From Saccharothrix algeriensis (lineage in GTDB: Bacteria > Actinomycetota > Actinomycetes > Mycobacteriales > Pseudonocardiaceae), in the NCBI RefSeq assembly GCF_016907655.1, contig NZ_JAFBCL010000001.1, positions 1 through 64,000 of the forward strand: a stretch of DNA of 64,000 nt, written 5' to 3'. The notes beneath the pieces were generated by a model that searched no databases, was not told the origin of the DNA, and worked only from the letters and a program-made list of their open reading frames with translations. A program made the position numbers and the translations under genes. Numbering within the stretch: position 1 is the stretch's first letter; each line of letters opens with the position of its first letter. Positions 44,523 through 55,204 of this stretch are shown here, one piece after another.

Positions 44523-45446
44523 GTGATCGGGCTGCGACCGTTGGACGAGCACGGCCTGGAGCGGCTGCTGGCGCTCGCGGTGTCCGACGCCGACCCGGGC
44601 GACGTGATGCCGCCCGGCTGGACGCCGGACCGGGCCGAGGAGTTCCGCGAGTTCTACCGCGCCCTGCTCGCCGACGCCTACGAGATCCGCGACGGCGACC
44701 GCACGGTGGGCATGATCCGCCTCACCGCGGCCGGGGAGACCGGCCTGTGGGTGGCCCGGTCGGCGCGCGGCGCGGGCGTGGGCGCGCAGGCGGTGTCCCG
44801 GGTCGTCGAGCAGGCCCTGCTGCGCGGCCTGCGCGTGGTGACCGCCGAGACCACCGCGGGCAACGCCGCCGCCCTGGCCGTGCTGCGCCGGCTGGGCGCG
44901 GCGGTCGAGGTCGACGGCGAGGCGGTGCGCGCGCGGATCGAGGTGCCGGCCGAGCCGTCGCCGCGGATCGCCGACCCGGCCCGGCTGGCGCACGAGTACC
45001 TGGACTTCCACCGCAACACCCTGCTGCGCAAGCTGGACGGGCTGTCCGAGCAGCAGCTGCGCGCCTCGCGCGTGCCCTCCGGCTGGACGCCGCTGGGCCT
45101 GGTCAAGCACCTGGCCCACGTGGAGCTGCGCTGGTTCCGGTGGTACTTCGCGGGCGAGGACGTGGCCGAGCCGCGCGGCAACCCGGCGGTCGAGCGGGCC
45201 GAGTGGACCGTCGAGGAGGGCGAGACCACCGCGGGCATCCGGGCGTTCCACCGGCAGCAGTGCGCGCGGTCCCGGGAGATCGCCGCCGCGGCCGACCTCG
45301 CCGACCGCGCGGCGCGGTGGCCGCGCGACGCGGGGCCGCCGCCCACCCTCGCGTGGATCGTGTTCCACATGGTGCAGGAGTACGCCCGGCACGTCGGCCA
45401 GCTCGACGTGGTGCGCGAGCTCACCGACGGGGTCACCGGGCCGTAG
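44523..45446 (+). CDS. GNAT acetyltransferase-DinB domain fusion
   Basis: Encodes 307 aa. Residues 1-145 are a GNAT module (TVGMIRLTAAGETGLWVARSARGAGVGAQA as the acetyl-CoA loop, then AAALAVLRRLGA). Residues about 155-300 are a DUF664/DinB four-helix bundle, with metal histidines in LVKHLAHVELRWF and FHMVQEYARHVGQLDV. The combination would join an acyltransferase with a DinB-like metal-dependent transferase domain. GGGAGG lies 8 nt before the GTG at 44523. Two-domain fusions of this type exist in actinobacteria; the function is unknown. Confidence 0.85.
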   Translation: MIGLRPLDEHGLERLLALAVSDADPGDVMPPGWTPDRAEEFREFYRALLADAYEIRDGDRTVGMIRLTAAGETGLWVARSARGAGVGAQAVSRVVEQALLRGLRVVTAETTAGNAAALAVLRRLGAAVEVDGEAVRARIEVPAEPSPRIADPARLAHEYLDFHRNTLLRKLDGLSEQQLRASRVPSGWTPLGLVKHLAHVELRWFRWYFAGEDVAEPRGNPAVERAEWTVEEGETTAGIRAFHRQQCARSREIAAAADLADRAARWPRDAGPPPTLAWIVFHMVQEYARHVGQLDVVRELTDGVTGP

Positions 45447-45470
45447 CGCGCGGCAGGCCCCCGACGACCG

Positions 45471-45489
45471 CGTGACCGCCGCGGTCACG
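45471..45489. terminator. Hairpin between convergent GNAT-DinB and methyltransferase genes
   Basis: CGTGACCG (45471-45478) and CGGTCACG (45482-45489) with a 3-nt loop. It overlaps the stop codon of the minus-strand methyltransferase. Confidence 0.55.
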
Positions 45490-46273
45490 GGGTGACGTCG
45501 CCGGTCAGGACGCCGGCCACCACCGTCCCGTCGACCTCCGCCGAGCGCGCCACCGCCGCGGCGAACCCGGCGCGCTCGAACGCCGCGAGGGTGGCCGGCG
45601 CCTGCCGCTCGCCGGTCTCCACCAGCAGCGACCCGCCGGGCGCCAGCCACCGGGGCGCCCCGGCGATCACCCGGCGCTGCACGTCCAGCCCGTCCGCGCC
45701 GCCGTCCAGCGCGGCCGGCGGCTCGTGGTCGCGCGCCTCCGGCGGCATCGTGGCGATCGCCGAGGTGGGCACGTACGGCGCGTTGGCCACCACCACGTCC
45801 ACCCGCCCCGCCAGCCCGGCGGGCAGCGCCGCGTACAGGTCGCCCCGGAACACCCGCTCCGCGCCGAGGTTGCGCCGCGCGCACCGCACCGCCGCCGGGT
45901 CCAGGTCCGCCGCGTACAGCCGCACCGGCGCGACGGCCGCCAGCGCGGCGCCCACCGCGCCGCTCCCGCAGCACAGGTCCACCACCACCGCGCCCGGCCG
46001 CAGCAGCGCCGCCGCCCGCTCGACCAGGAACCCGGTGCGCAGGCGCGGCACGAACACCCCCGGCTCCACCGCGATCCGCAGGCCCCGGAACCACGCCCAC
46101 CCGAGCACCTGCTCCAGCGGCTCCCCGGCCACCCGGCGGGCGACCAGCGCCTCCAGCGCGCCGGGCGTGCCCGCCTCCCGCACCAGCAGCGCCGCCTCGT
46201 CCTCGGCGAACACGCAGCCCGCGGCCCGCAGCCGCGCGACGACACCGGGCAGCGACGACACGTCCACGATCAA
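45485..46273 (-). CDS. PrmC-like protein glutamine N5-methyltransferase
   Basis: Encodes 262 aa. Residues VVVDLCCGSGAVGAALA form motif I, and VVVANAPYVPTSAIATMPPEA carries NAPY in place of the canonical NPPY. This variant marks a separate subgroup annotated as putative protein N5-glutamine methyltransferase, distinct from release-factor PrmC. The N-terminal helical domain has EQVLGWAWFRGLRI as in PrmC. The TTG at 46273 was chosen because GGAAGG lies 7 nt upstream; a GTG at 46267 is an alternative. Target protein unknown. Confidence 0.85.
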   Translation of the reverse strand: MIVDVSSLPGVVARLRAAGCVFAEDEAALLVREAGTPGALEALVARRVAGEPLEQVLGWAWFRGLRIAVEPGVFVPRLRTGFLVERAAALLRPGAVVVDLCCGSGAVGAALAAVAPVRLYAADLDPAAVRCARRNLGAERVFRGDLYAALPAGLAGRVDVVVANAPYVPTSAIATMPPEARDHEPPAALDGGADGLDVQRRVIAGAPRWLAPGGSLLVETGERQAPATLAAFERAGFAAAVARSAEVDGTVVAGVLTGDVTP

Positions 46274-46405
46274 GGGAACGCCTTCCGCGATTCCACGGGC
46301 GCCCCGACGCTCAGCCGGACTCCGGCGGACCGGGGGGCGACACCACCACGACGACGGAAACGGGTCCCACCCCCTCGCGCTCGGCACCGGACAGGTCCGC
46401 GAACC

Positions 46406-47194
46406 CTACCCCACCGATCGGGTGATGGCGGCGTCGATGCCGTCGAGCAGCACCTCCAGGCCGACGGCGAAGTTCCACTCGGCGTCGCGCTCCAGGTAGG
46501 GCGTGCACTCGTCGCCGGTCGGGGGCGGGTCCTCCTCACCCAGCCACGCCGACAGCGGGAACCGCTCCTCGAACCGCGCGGAGTGCTCCTCCAGCAGCGG
46601 CGACCGCGTGTACCACCACTCCTCGTCGGACACGCCGGTCTCCCGGGCGGCCCGCCGCGCGTCGGCGATCACCGCCGCCGAGCCCCGCACGAACTGCGAC
46701 ACCGACCCGACCACGCCGCGCAGCACCGACCGCTCCAGCCCGGTCTCCCGCAGGACGCGCAGCAGCGTCTCCAGCATCCGGAACTCGTTGGGCCCCAGCA
46801 CCGGCCGCGCCTGCGACACCTGCAGCACCCACGGGTGCCACAGGTAGAACGCGCGCACGTCGCCCGCCCACGCCGTCAGCGCCGGGCGCCACCCCCGCTC
46901 CAGCGGGTAGTCGGCGGGCAGCTGCCCCAGCACCTTGTCGTACATCAGGTCGATCAGCTCGGCCTTGTTCGGCACGTAGGTGTAGAGCGCCATCGCCGTG
47001 CGCCCCAGCCGCTCCCCCACCGCCCGCATCGACAGCGCCGCCATGCCGTGCTCGTCGGCCACCGCGATGGCGGCGTCCACGATGGCGTCGACGCTCAGCC
47101 CCGGCTTGGGGCCCGGCCGCGCCCCCGGCTCCGCCGAGCGCCACAGCAGCTCCATCGACCGGCGCGCGTCACCTTGCCCGGCGAACACCACCAC
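46406..47194 (-). CDS. TetR-family repressor divergent from UvrA-like gene
   Basis: Encodes 262 aa. The HTH (LSVDAIVDAAIAVADEHGM, SMRAVGERLGRTAMALYTYV) is followed by a TetR_C (tetracycline repressor-like) ligand domain with FYLWHPWVLQVSQARP. The GTG at 47194 has AAGGAG 6 nt upstream. The intergenic region carries two direct copies of a 13-bp site, so it should control both itself and the divergent UvrA-like ABC gene. The ligand is unknown, possibly an intercalating drug. Confidence 0.9.
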   Translation of the reverse strand: MVVFAGQGDARRSMELLWRSAEPGARPGPKPGLSVDAIVDAAIAVADEHGMAALSMRAVGERLGRTAMALYTYVPNKAELIDLMYDKVLGQLPADYPLERGWRPALTAWAGDVRAFYLWHPWVLQVSQARPVLGPNEFRMLETLLRVLRETGLERSVLRGVVGSVSQFVRGSAAVIADARRAARETGVSDEEWWYTRSPLLEEHSARFEERFPLSAWLGEEDPPPTGDECTPYLERDAEWNFAVGLEVLLDGIDAAITRSVG

Positions 47195-47247
47195 TTGCGT
47201 CTCCTTACGCCATAAACTAACCTGGCTCGGCACTTTACGCCATAAAC
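47195..47247 (+). promoter_or_regulatory. Promoter and duplicated operator of the UvrA-like gene
   Basis: TTGCGT (47195-47200), 17 bp, TAACCT (47218-47223) form a plus-strand promoter. The 13-bp TTACGCCATAAAC occurs at 47205-47217, within the spacer, and at 47235-47247, a period of 30 bp. Each copy has TTA...TAA half-site symmetry, as expected for a TetR dimer. The second copy lies past the predicted start point. Confidence 0.75.
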
Positions 47248-47267
47248 AACGCAGGGGGAACAACCGC

Positions 47268-49535
<2,268 letters not shown>

Positions 49536-49581
49536 CGAAGCCCCCCGCCCGAGAAACCCGGCCCGAGAACGGGAGAACCCC

Positions 49582-50409
49582 GTGCCGCTCCTGCACGTCA
49601 CCGCCGTCCACCCCGTCACGCCGCACGTCGTGCGCGTGCGGTTCACCGGGGACGGCCTGGACGACTTCCCCACCTGGCCCGACCAGCAGCTGAAGCTGCT
49701 CATCCCCAAACCCGGCCACCCCGTGCCCGACCTGCCCGTCGCCGCCGGCGACCGGTACGGCCTGGGCTGGTACCAGGCTTACCAGGCCCTCCCGGAGGAA
49801 CGGCGCCCCTGGCTGCGCAGCTACACCGTCCGCGCCCACCACCCCGACACCCACGAGATCGACATCGACTTCGTCCTGCACGCCGACGCCGGCCCCGCCA
49901 CCCGCTGGGCCGCCTCCGCCCGCCCCGGCGACACCCTCGGCCGCTACGGGCCCTCCGCCGCCTACCGCACCACCCCGGGCCGGTTCGACTGGATCCTGCT
50001 CGCCGGCGACGAGACCGCCCTGCCGGCCATCGCGAGCCACCTGGCGGCGCTGCCGCCGGGCAGCCGCGCGCTGGTCCGCGCGGAGGTCGCCGGGGCGGAG
50101 GAGGAGCAGGTCCTGCCCAGCGCCGCCGAGGTGGACCTGCGCTGGGTGCACCGCGGCGACGCCCCGCCCGGCCGCGGCACCGCGCTGCTCGACGCGGTGC
50201 GCGCCGCCGAGTTCCCCGAGGGCACGCCGTTCGCCTGGATCGCCGGCGAGGCGGGCGCCGTGCGCGCCCTGCGCCGGCACCTGATCGACGACCGGGGCCT
50301 GACCAGGCAGCAGATCGACTTCGCCGGCTACTGGCGGCTCGCCCTCACCCAGGACGACGCCCCCACCGAGGAAGACCTCGCCGAGGCGCGCGAACGCGTC
50401 GCCGAGTGA
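49582..50409 (+). CDS. Siderophore-interacting protein (FAD-binding ferric reductase)
   Basis: Encodes 275 aa. The N-terminal FAD domain has RVRFTGDGLDDFP and RPWLRSYTVRAHH (R-x-Y-T/S FAD loop). Then follow the NAD(P)H-type domain with WILLAGDETALPAIASHLA and the C-terminal AWIAGEAGAVRALRRHL. These enzymes reduce ferric siderophores in the cytoplasm. It begins 46 nt after the UvrA-like gene and GGGAGA lies 6 nt before the GTG. No siderophore biosynthesis gene is nearby. Confidence 0.92.
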   Translation: MPLLHVTAVHPVTPHVVRVRFTGDGLDDFPTWPDQQLKLLIPKPGHPVPDLPVAAGDRYGLGWYQAYQALPEERRPWLRSYTVRAHHPDTHEIDIDFVLHADAGPATRWAASARPGDTLGRYGPSAAYRTTPGRFDWILLAGDETALPAIASHLAALPPGSRALVRAEVAGAEEEQVLPSAAEVDLRWVHRGDAPPGRGTALLDAVRAAEFPEGTPFAWIAGEAGAVRALRRHLIDDRGLTRQQIDFAGYWRLALTQDDAPTEEDLAEARERVAE

Positions 50410-50414
50410 GCCCG

Positions 50415-50452
50415 GGAGCCCCGGTCGCGGCTCTTCCCGCGACCGGGGCTCC
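50415..50452 (+). terminator. Strong intrinsic terminator
   Basis: A perfect 16-bp stem (50415-50430 with 50437-50452) and a 6-nt loop, starting 5 nt after the siderophore-interacting protein stop. GC-only, without a U-tract. Confidence 0.85.
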
Positions 50453-50472
50453 GCCGTGCGCCGGACCGCCGT

Positions 50473-50517
50473 GATCTTTGATTCCAGTCTGCACTGAAAT
50501 CATGGAATAAATTGATC
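50473..50517. repeat. CACTGAA/GATC element, copy A
   Basis: GATC at 50473-50476 and 50514-50517 flank CACTGAAAT at 50492-50500, with GATTCC and GGAATAAAT as imperfect inner arms. AT-rich against a GC-rich background and about 80 bp upstream of the pobA-like start, so it may overlap that promoter. Confidence 0.5.
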
Positions 50518-50598
50518 AACCCGGCGCGGACCGGGCGCCCTGCCACTGAGCGGAAACCGCCGCTGTCGCGGTCGCCCCCGGTGCAGCAGGCTGCTCCC

Positions 50599-51765
50599 AT
50601 GCGCACACAGGTCGCCATCGTCGGTGCCGGTCCCGCCGGGTTGCTGCTGTCCCACCTGCTGTCCCTGCGCGGCATCGACTCCGTGGTGGTGGAGAACCGC
50701 TCACGGGAGTACGTCGAGGCCCGCATCCGGGCCGGGGTGCTGGAGCAGGGCACCGCGGACCTGCTGGTGGAGTCCGGTCTCGGCGACCGGCTCAAGTCCC
50801 GCGGGCTGCGGCACGACGGCATCCACCTGCAGTGGCCCGGCGAGCGCCACCGGATCGACTTCCACGCGCTCACCGGGCGCTCGGTGTGGGTCTACGGGCA
50901 GACCGAGGTGGTCAAGGACCTGCTCGCGGTGCGGGCCGACGCCGTGCACTTCGAGGTGTCGCGGACCGCGCTGCACGACGTCGACGGCGACCGGCCGGCG
51001 CTGTCCTTCGTGGACCGCGACGGCACGGCCCGCACCGTGCGGGCCGACGTCGTGGTCGGCGCCGACGGGTTCCACGGCGTCAGCCGCCCCAGCATCCCCG
51101 AACCGCTGCGCCGCACCTGGCAGCGCGACTACCCCTACGGCTGGCTGGGCGTCCTGGCCGAGGTCCCGCCGTCCACCGACGAGCTGATCTACGCCTGGCA
51201 CCCGCGCGGGTTCGCCATGCACAGCATGAGGTCGCCGGAGCTGAGCAGGCTCTACCTCCAGGTCGACCCGGCGGAGAGCGTCGAGGCGTGGTCCGACGAC
51301 CGCATCTGGGACGAGCTGCGCACCCGCCTGGGCCTGGACGGGTGGTCGCTGGCCGACGGCCCGATCGTGGACAAGGGCATCACGCCGATGCGCAGCTTCG
51401 TCAGCACCCCGATGCGGCACGGCCGGCTGTTCCTGGTCGGCGACGCGGCGCACATCGTGCCGCCGACCGGGGCCAAGGGCCTCAACCTGGCCGTCGCCGA
51501 CGTCGCGGTGCTGACCGAGGCGCTCGGCGCGTTCTTCACCGAGGGTCGCACCGACCTGCTCGACGGCTACGAGGAGCGGGCGCTGCGGCGGGTGTGGCGG
51601 TGCACCCACTTCTCGTGGTGGATGACGTCGATGCTGCACACCTCGGGTGACGAGTTCGACCGGCAGCTGCAGCTGTCCCAGCTCCGCTACGTCTGCTCGT
51701 CGGAGGCCGCGGCGACCGGCCTCGCCGAGAACTACGTCGGCCTGCCCCACGAGACCGGCCGCTGA
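50599..51765 (+). CDS. pobA: 4-Hydroxybenzoate 3-monooxygenase
   Basis: Encodes 388 aa, the typical PobA length. Motifs: VAIVGAGPAGLLLSHLL, the substrate-contact segment VEARIRAGVLEQGT, LTGRSVWVYGQTEV, VVVGADGFHGVSRP (DG motif) and VGDAAHIVPPTGAKGLNLA. It hydroxylates 4-hydroxybenzoate to protocatechuate with NAD(P)H and O2 in the beta-ketoadipate pathway. No PobR or protocatechuate genes are adjacent. The strong terminator before it and an AT-rich region with element A suggest its own promoter. The ATG at 50599 lacks a good ribosome site. Confidence 0.92.
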   Translation: MRTQVAIVGAGPAGLLLSHLLSLRGIDSVVVENRSREYVEARIRAGVLEQGTADLLVESGLGDRLKSRGLRHDGIHLQWPGERHRIDFHALTGRSVWVYGQTEVVKDLLAVRADAVHFEVSRTALHDVDGDRPALSFVDRDGTARTVRADVVVGADGFHGVSRPSIPEPLRRTWQRDYPYGWLGVLAEVPPSTDELIYAWHPRGFAMHSMRSPELSRLYLQVDPAESVEAWSDDRIWDELRTRLGLDGWSLADGPIVDKGITPMRSFVSTPMRHGRLFLVGDAAHIVPPTGAKGLNLAVADVAVLTEALGAFFTEGRTDLLDGYEERALRRVWRCTHFSWWMTSMLHTSGDEFDRQLQLSQLRYVCSSEAAATGLAENYVGLPHETGR

Positions 51766-51787
51766 GGGGGCCCGCCGCGCGGCCGGC

Positions 51788-54136
51788 TCAGCCCGCCCGG
51801 TCGACGGGGGTGACGGTGCCGCGCGCGCCGTCGACCCGGACGCGGTCGCCGGTGCGCAGGCGGGCGGTGGCGTCGCCGCAGCCGACCACGGCGGGGATGC
51901 CCAGTTCGCGGGCCACGATCGCCGCGTGGGACAGCGGCGCGCCGACGTCGGTCACGACCGCCGCCGCGCGCGGGAACAGCGGTGTCCACCCGATGTTCGT
52001 CACGGTCGTCACCAGGACCTCGCCCGGCCGCAGGGCCGCCCCGTCGGCCACCGACGGGATCACCCGCACCACGCCCTCCGCCACGCCCGCCGCGCCGGGC
52101 AGGCCGGTGACCTCCCGGCCGGGCGGCGCGGCGGCGGCGGGGGCGTGCACGTCGCCGCGCCGGTCCGGGTCCGCCGCCCAGGACACCGGGTCGAAGTGGC
52201 CGCGGATCACCGTCGGGTAGGGCGGCAGCGCCCGGTAGCGCTCGTAGGCCCGGCGGCGGGCCGGGATCGCCGACACCGGGCCGGGGTCGCCGCCGAGCAC
52301 CGCCGCGGTCTCGGCCAGGGACAGGAAGAACACGTCGTGGCCGGTCAGCTCCCGCGCCCGCACCAGGAACGCCCGCAGCACGCCGAACCCGCGCACCATC
52401 TCCGAGCGGGCGCGCTCGCGCAGCCGGACCGCCGCCCCGTGCGCGGCCAGCGCGCGCCCCAGCCGCGCGGCCCGGCGCGGGTGCGCGGCGACCAGCCGCC
52501 GCCACGCCGCCTCCCGCGCCGCCGCCTGCCCGGCCAGCAGCTCCGCCGGGTCCGGGCCGTCGACCGCCGCCTGCCGGTCCAGCCAGTCGGGGTCCTCGGC
52601 GGGCCGGGGCGCGGACAGCTCGAACTCGTCGGCGAACCGGTGCCCCCACTCCCGCAGGTAGGTCTCGCGGTCGATCTCCCCGCGCCGCAGCCGCGCCAGC
52701 GCCAGCAGCGGGCCGAGGCCGGCCAGCTCGCCGGCCGGGCCGTGCGCGCCGGTCAGCAGCGCGGCGGCGTCGCGCTCCCCCACCAGCCGGCGCAGGGTGC
52801 GCCGCAGCCGGGCGCCACCGCCGCGGGCGCCCGCCCGCGCCCCCGCGTCGTAGACGCGGATGTCGTCGCGCAGGAAGACCTCCACTTCGGACACCCACAG
52901 CGCCAGCAGCCGCGCCGGGGTGTCGGCGTCGGCGATCCGGTCGCGCAGCCGCCCGGCGCGGGCCGGCGCGGCGGCCAGGAGCCCCTCGACGCGCCGGGCG
53001 TACTCGCGCTGCTGCCGGAGGAACGGCGCCAGCGCCGCGAGCGCCGCCCGCACGGTGGCCGGCCGCGACATCGGCAGCGCCGGCACCCGCACGCCGTCGG
53101 GGAGGTGGCCGAACACCTCCGCCGCCAGCCGCCGCGCCGGCCCGCCCAGCCCCAGCGCGGAGCCGACGGCCAGCACGGCGCTGAGGTTGAGGTAGAACCG
53201 GCCGCCGATGTTGCCGGCGGTGGGGTGCCCGCCGATCGGCGGCTGCGCCAGGGCCTGCGCGACGGACCAGGTGGCGGGCGTCATCACGCTGGGCACCGCC
53301 TCGCCGAGGTTCGCGCACGTCCACAGGTAGTCGCCGCGCAGGCTGTCGTTCCACACCTCCTCCAGGGCGGTGATCGGCCGGGCCTGCAGCAGCGCGAACC
53401 GGCCGCCGACCCGGGCCCACTCGACGTCCACCGGCGCACCGACCAGCTCCTGCGCGCGGGCGCCCAGCGCGGCCAGCTCGAGCACCTCCCGGTCGTCGAG
53501 CAGGTCTCCCCCCGAGGTCACGGCCCCGTCCACCACCGCGTACCGCTCCGGGGTGACCTCCCCGCCCACCAGCGCGTCGCCGGGACCGGGCGCGGCCTCG
53601 ACCACCGTCCGGTCGCGGGCCCCGGTGACCGGGTCGGCGGTGAACAGCACGCCGGCGGCGTCGGCGGGCACCATCTCCTGCACCACCACGGCCATCGCCG
53701 CGTCGGCGACGCCGTGGCGGGCGCGGTAGGCGACGGCGCGCTCGGTCCACAGCGACGCCCAGCAGCGCCGCACCGCGTCGAGCACGTCCCGGCCGCGCAC
53801 GTCCAGGACCGTGTCGTGCTGACCGGCGAACGACAGGTCGGGCAGGTCCTCGGCGGTGGCCGAGGACCGCACCGCCACCGGGCCGGCGGGCAGCGCGGCC
53901 AGGATCGCGGCGGCGACCTCCGCCGGCACTTCCCCCGCCGCGACCGACGCGGCGTCGGGTCGCCCGACGCCCAGGCCCGCGGTGAACGCGCGGTAGGCGT
54001 GCGTGGTCACGTGGAAGCCGTCGGGCACGGGCAGGCCCGCCCGCCGCAGCCGCGCCAGCGACGCGCCCTTCCCGCCGACCACGTCGAGGTCGGCCCTGGG
54101 ATCGTCCAGCGGCAGCACGAGAGCTCCGGTCCCCAT
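51788..54136 (-). CDS. PEP/pyruvate-binding phosphotransferase (rifampin phosphotransferase-like)
   Basis: Encodes 782 aa. An N-terminal ATP-grasp PPDK/PEPS-type domain starts VGGKGASLARLRRAGLPVPDGF and has AVRSSATAEDLPDLSFAGQHDT. A long helical middle contains WNDSLRGDYLWTCANLGEAVPSVMTPATW, and the C-terminal phosphohistidine domain has GAPLSHAAIVARELGIPAV (His737). The three-part order is that of PEP synthase-like and rifampin phosphotransferase enzymes, where His737 shuttles phosphate from ATP. The family contains many non-drug members, so rifamycin is only a suggestion, strengthened slightly by the rox-like gene in the same window. It is convergent with pobA. Confidence 0.85.
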   Translation of the reverse strand: MGTGALVLPLDDPRADLDVVGGKGASLARLRRAGLPVPDGFHVTTHAYRAFTAGLGVGRPDAASVAAGEVPAEVAAAILAALPAGPVAVRSSATAEDLPDLSFAGQHDTVLDVRGRDVLDAVRRCWASLWTERAVAYRARHGVADAAMAVVVQEMVPADAAGVLFTADPVTGARDRTVVEAAPGPGDALVGGEVTPERYAVVDGAVTSGGDLLDDREVLELAALGARAQELVGAPVDVEWARVGGRFALLQARPITALEEVWNDSLRGDYLWTCANLGEAVPSVMTPATWSVAQALAQPPIGGHPTAGNIGGRFYLNLSAVLAVGSALGLGGPARRLAAEVFGHLPDGVRVPALPMSRPATVRAALAALAPFLRQQREYARRVEGLLAAAPARAGRLRDRIADADTPARLLALWVSEVEVFLRDDIRVYDAGARAGARGGGARLRRTLRRLVGERDAAALLTGAHGPAGELAGLGPLLALARLRRGEIDRETYLREWGHRFADEFELSAPRPAEDPDWLDRQAAVDGPDPAELLAGQAAAREAAWRRLVAAHPRRAARLGRALAAHGAAVRLRERARSEMVRGFGVLRAFLVRARELTGHDVFFLSLAETAAVLGGDPGPVSAIPARRRAYERYRALPPYPTVIRGHFDPVSWAADPDRRGDVHAPAAAAPPGREVTGLPGAAGVAEGVVRVIPSVADGAALRPGEVLVTTVTNIGWTPLFPRAAAVVTDVGAPLSHAAIVARELGIPAVVGCGDATARLRTGDRVRVDGARGTVTPVDRAG

Positions 54137-54182
54137 CCGGTGATCCTGGCAGGCTCGGCGCGGGCGCGTCCCGGGAACGCGG

Positions 54183-55100
54183 TCACCCGCCGGCGCGCTG
54201 CTCCGCGGGCGGGCGGCGGTCGCGCCCCGCGGCGCGCCGGGCCGGGCGGGTCAGCGCCACCCCCACCAGGACCACCGCCATGCCGGCGACGACCCCGGGC
54301 GTCAGCGGCTCGTCGAGCACCAGCGCGCCGAGCGCCAGGGAGACCACCGGCAGCAGGTAGCCGACCGTGGCGGCGCTGGTGGCGCCCTCGTCCTCGATGA
54401 TCCGGTAGTTCAGCACGAACGTGGCCCCCGTGCCGAAGACGCCCAGGACCACCACCGCGACCACCGCGGTGGCGTTGAGGTGGGCGGGCGGCGAGGCGGG
54501 CAGCGCCAGGGCGCTCAGGCCGGTGGCGGCCGCCAGCTGCGCGGCGGAGATCGCCACCGGCCCGCCCCGGCCGACCAGCTCGCGGCCCATGTAGGCGAAC
54601 GCCACCGCGTAGCTCGCCGCCGCGCCGAGCAGGGCGAGCGCGCCCCAGCTCGCCAGGCCGTGCCGCTGCCACGGCGCGAAGATCACCAGCACGCCCGCGA
54701 ACCCGAGGACCAGCCCGCCGACCCGCCGCGGGGTCGGCCCGCGCTCGGTGCCCAGCAGCAGGCCGATCAGCAGCGACCACAACGGGGTCGTGGCGTTGAG
54801 CACGCCCGCGACGCCCGAGTCCACGCTCTGCTGGCCGATCCCGAACAGCACGAACGGCAGGGCGTTGCAGAACAGCGCCGCCACCGCCAGGCGCGCCCAC
54901 GTCCCGCGGTCGCGCGGCAGCCGCTGGCGCCGCACGAGCGCCAGGCCCAGCAGGACCGCCGCGCCCAGCGCGCAGCGGACCACCGCGATCTGCACCGGGG
55001 CCAGGCCGGTGAGGGCCAGTTCGATCCACAGGAAGCAGGAGCCCCACAGGAGCGCCAGAAGACCCATCCGCACCGCTGATCCGCTCAACACCCCGCTCAC
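54183..55100 (-). CDS. EamA/DMT-family transporter
   Basis: Encodes 305 aa with ten predicted membrane helices from two EamA repeats: GLLALLWGSCFLWIELALTG starts the first, and LLGAAASYAVAFAYMGRELVG the second. GIGQQSVDSGVAGVLNATTPLW is a typical DMT helix-3/4 junction. Members export amino acids or metabolites. Upstream (55101-55200) is AT-richer and should hold the promoter. The substrate is unknown. The GTG at 55100 is a reasonable start. Confidence 0.9.
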   Translation of the reverse strand: MSGVLSGSAVRMGLLALLWGSCFLWIELALTGLAPVQIAVVRCALGAAVLLGLALVRRQRLPRDRGTWARLAVAALFCNALPFVLFGIGQQSVDSGVAGVLNATTPLWSLLIGLLLGTERGPTPRRVGGLVLGFAGVLVIFAPWQRHGLASWGALALLGAAASYAVAFAYMGRELVGRGGPVAISAAQLAAATGLSALALPASPPAHLNATAVVAVVVLGVFGTGATFVLNYRIIEDEGATSAATVGYLLPVVSLALGALVLDEPLTPGVVAGMAVVLVGVALTRPARRAAGRDRRPPAEQRAGG

Positions 55101-55204
55101 GCTGCCGCAGGGCTGCCGTTAAGAAAAGTGAAGGCTTCTGGACGAGCTTTAAGCCCTGCTTCAAGATCGGCAGGGACCCGCTGCCGACAGGTCCCCCCAC
55201 CGCC

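Noticed and set aside
44368..44526. A 52-codon frame ending in a TGA that overlaps the GTG of the GNAT-DinB gene
   Set aside because: Its product is a low-complexity Arg/Ala/Gly string with no ribosome site and no good -10 box, as expected for random GC-rich DNA.
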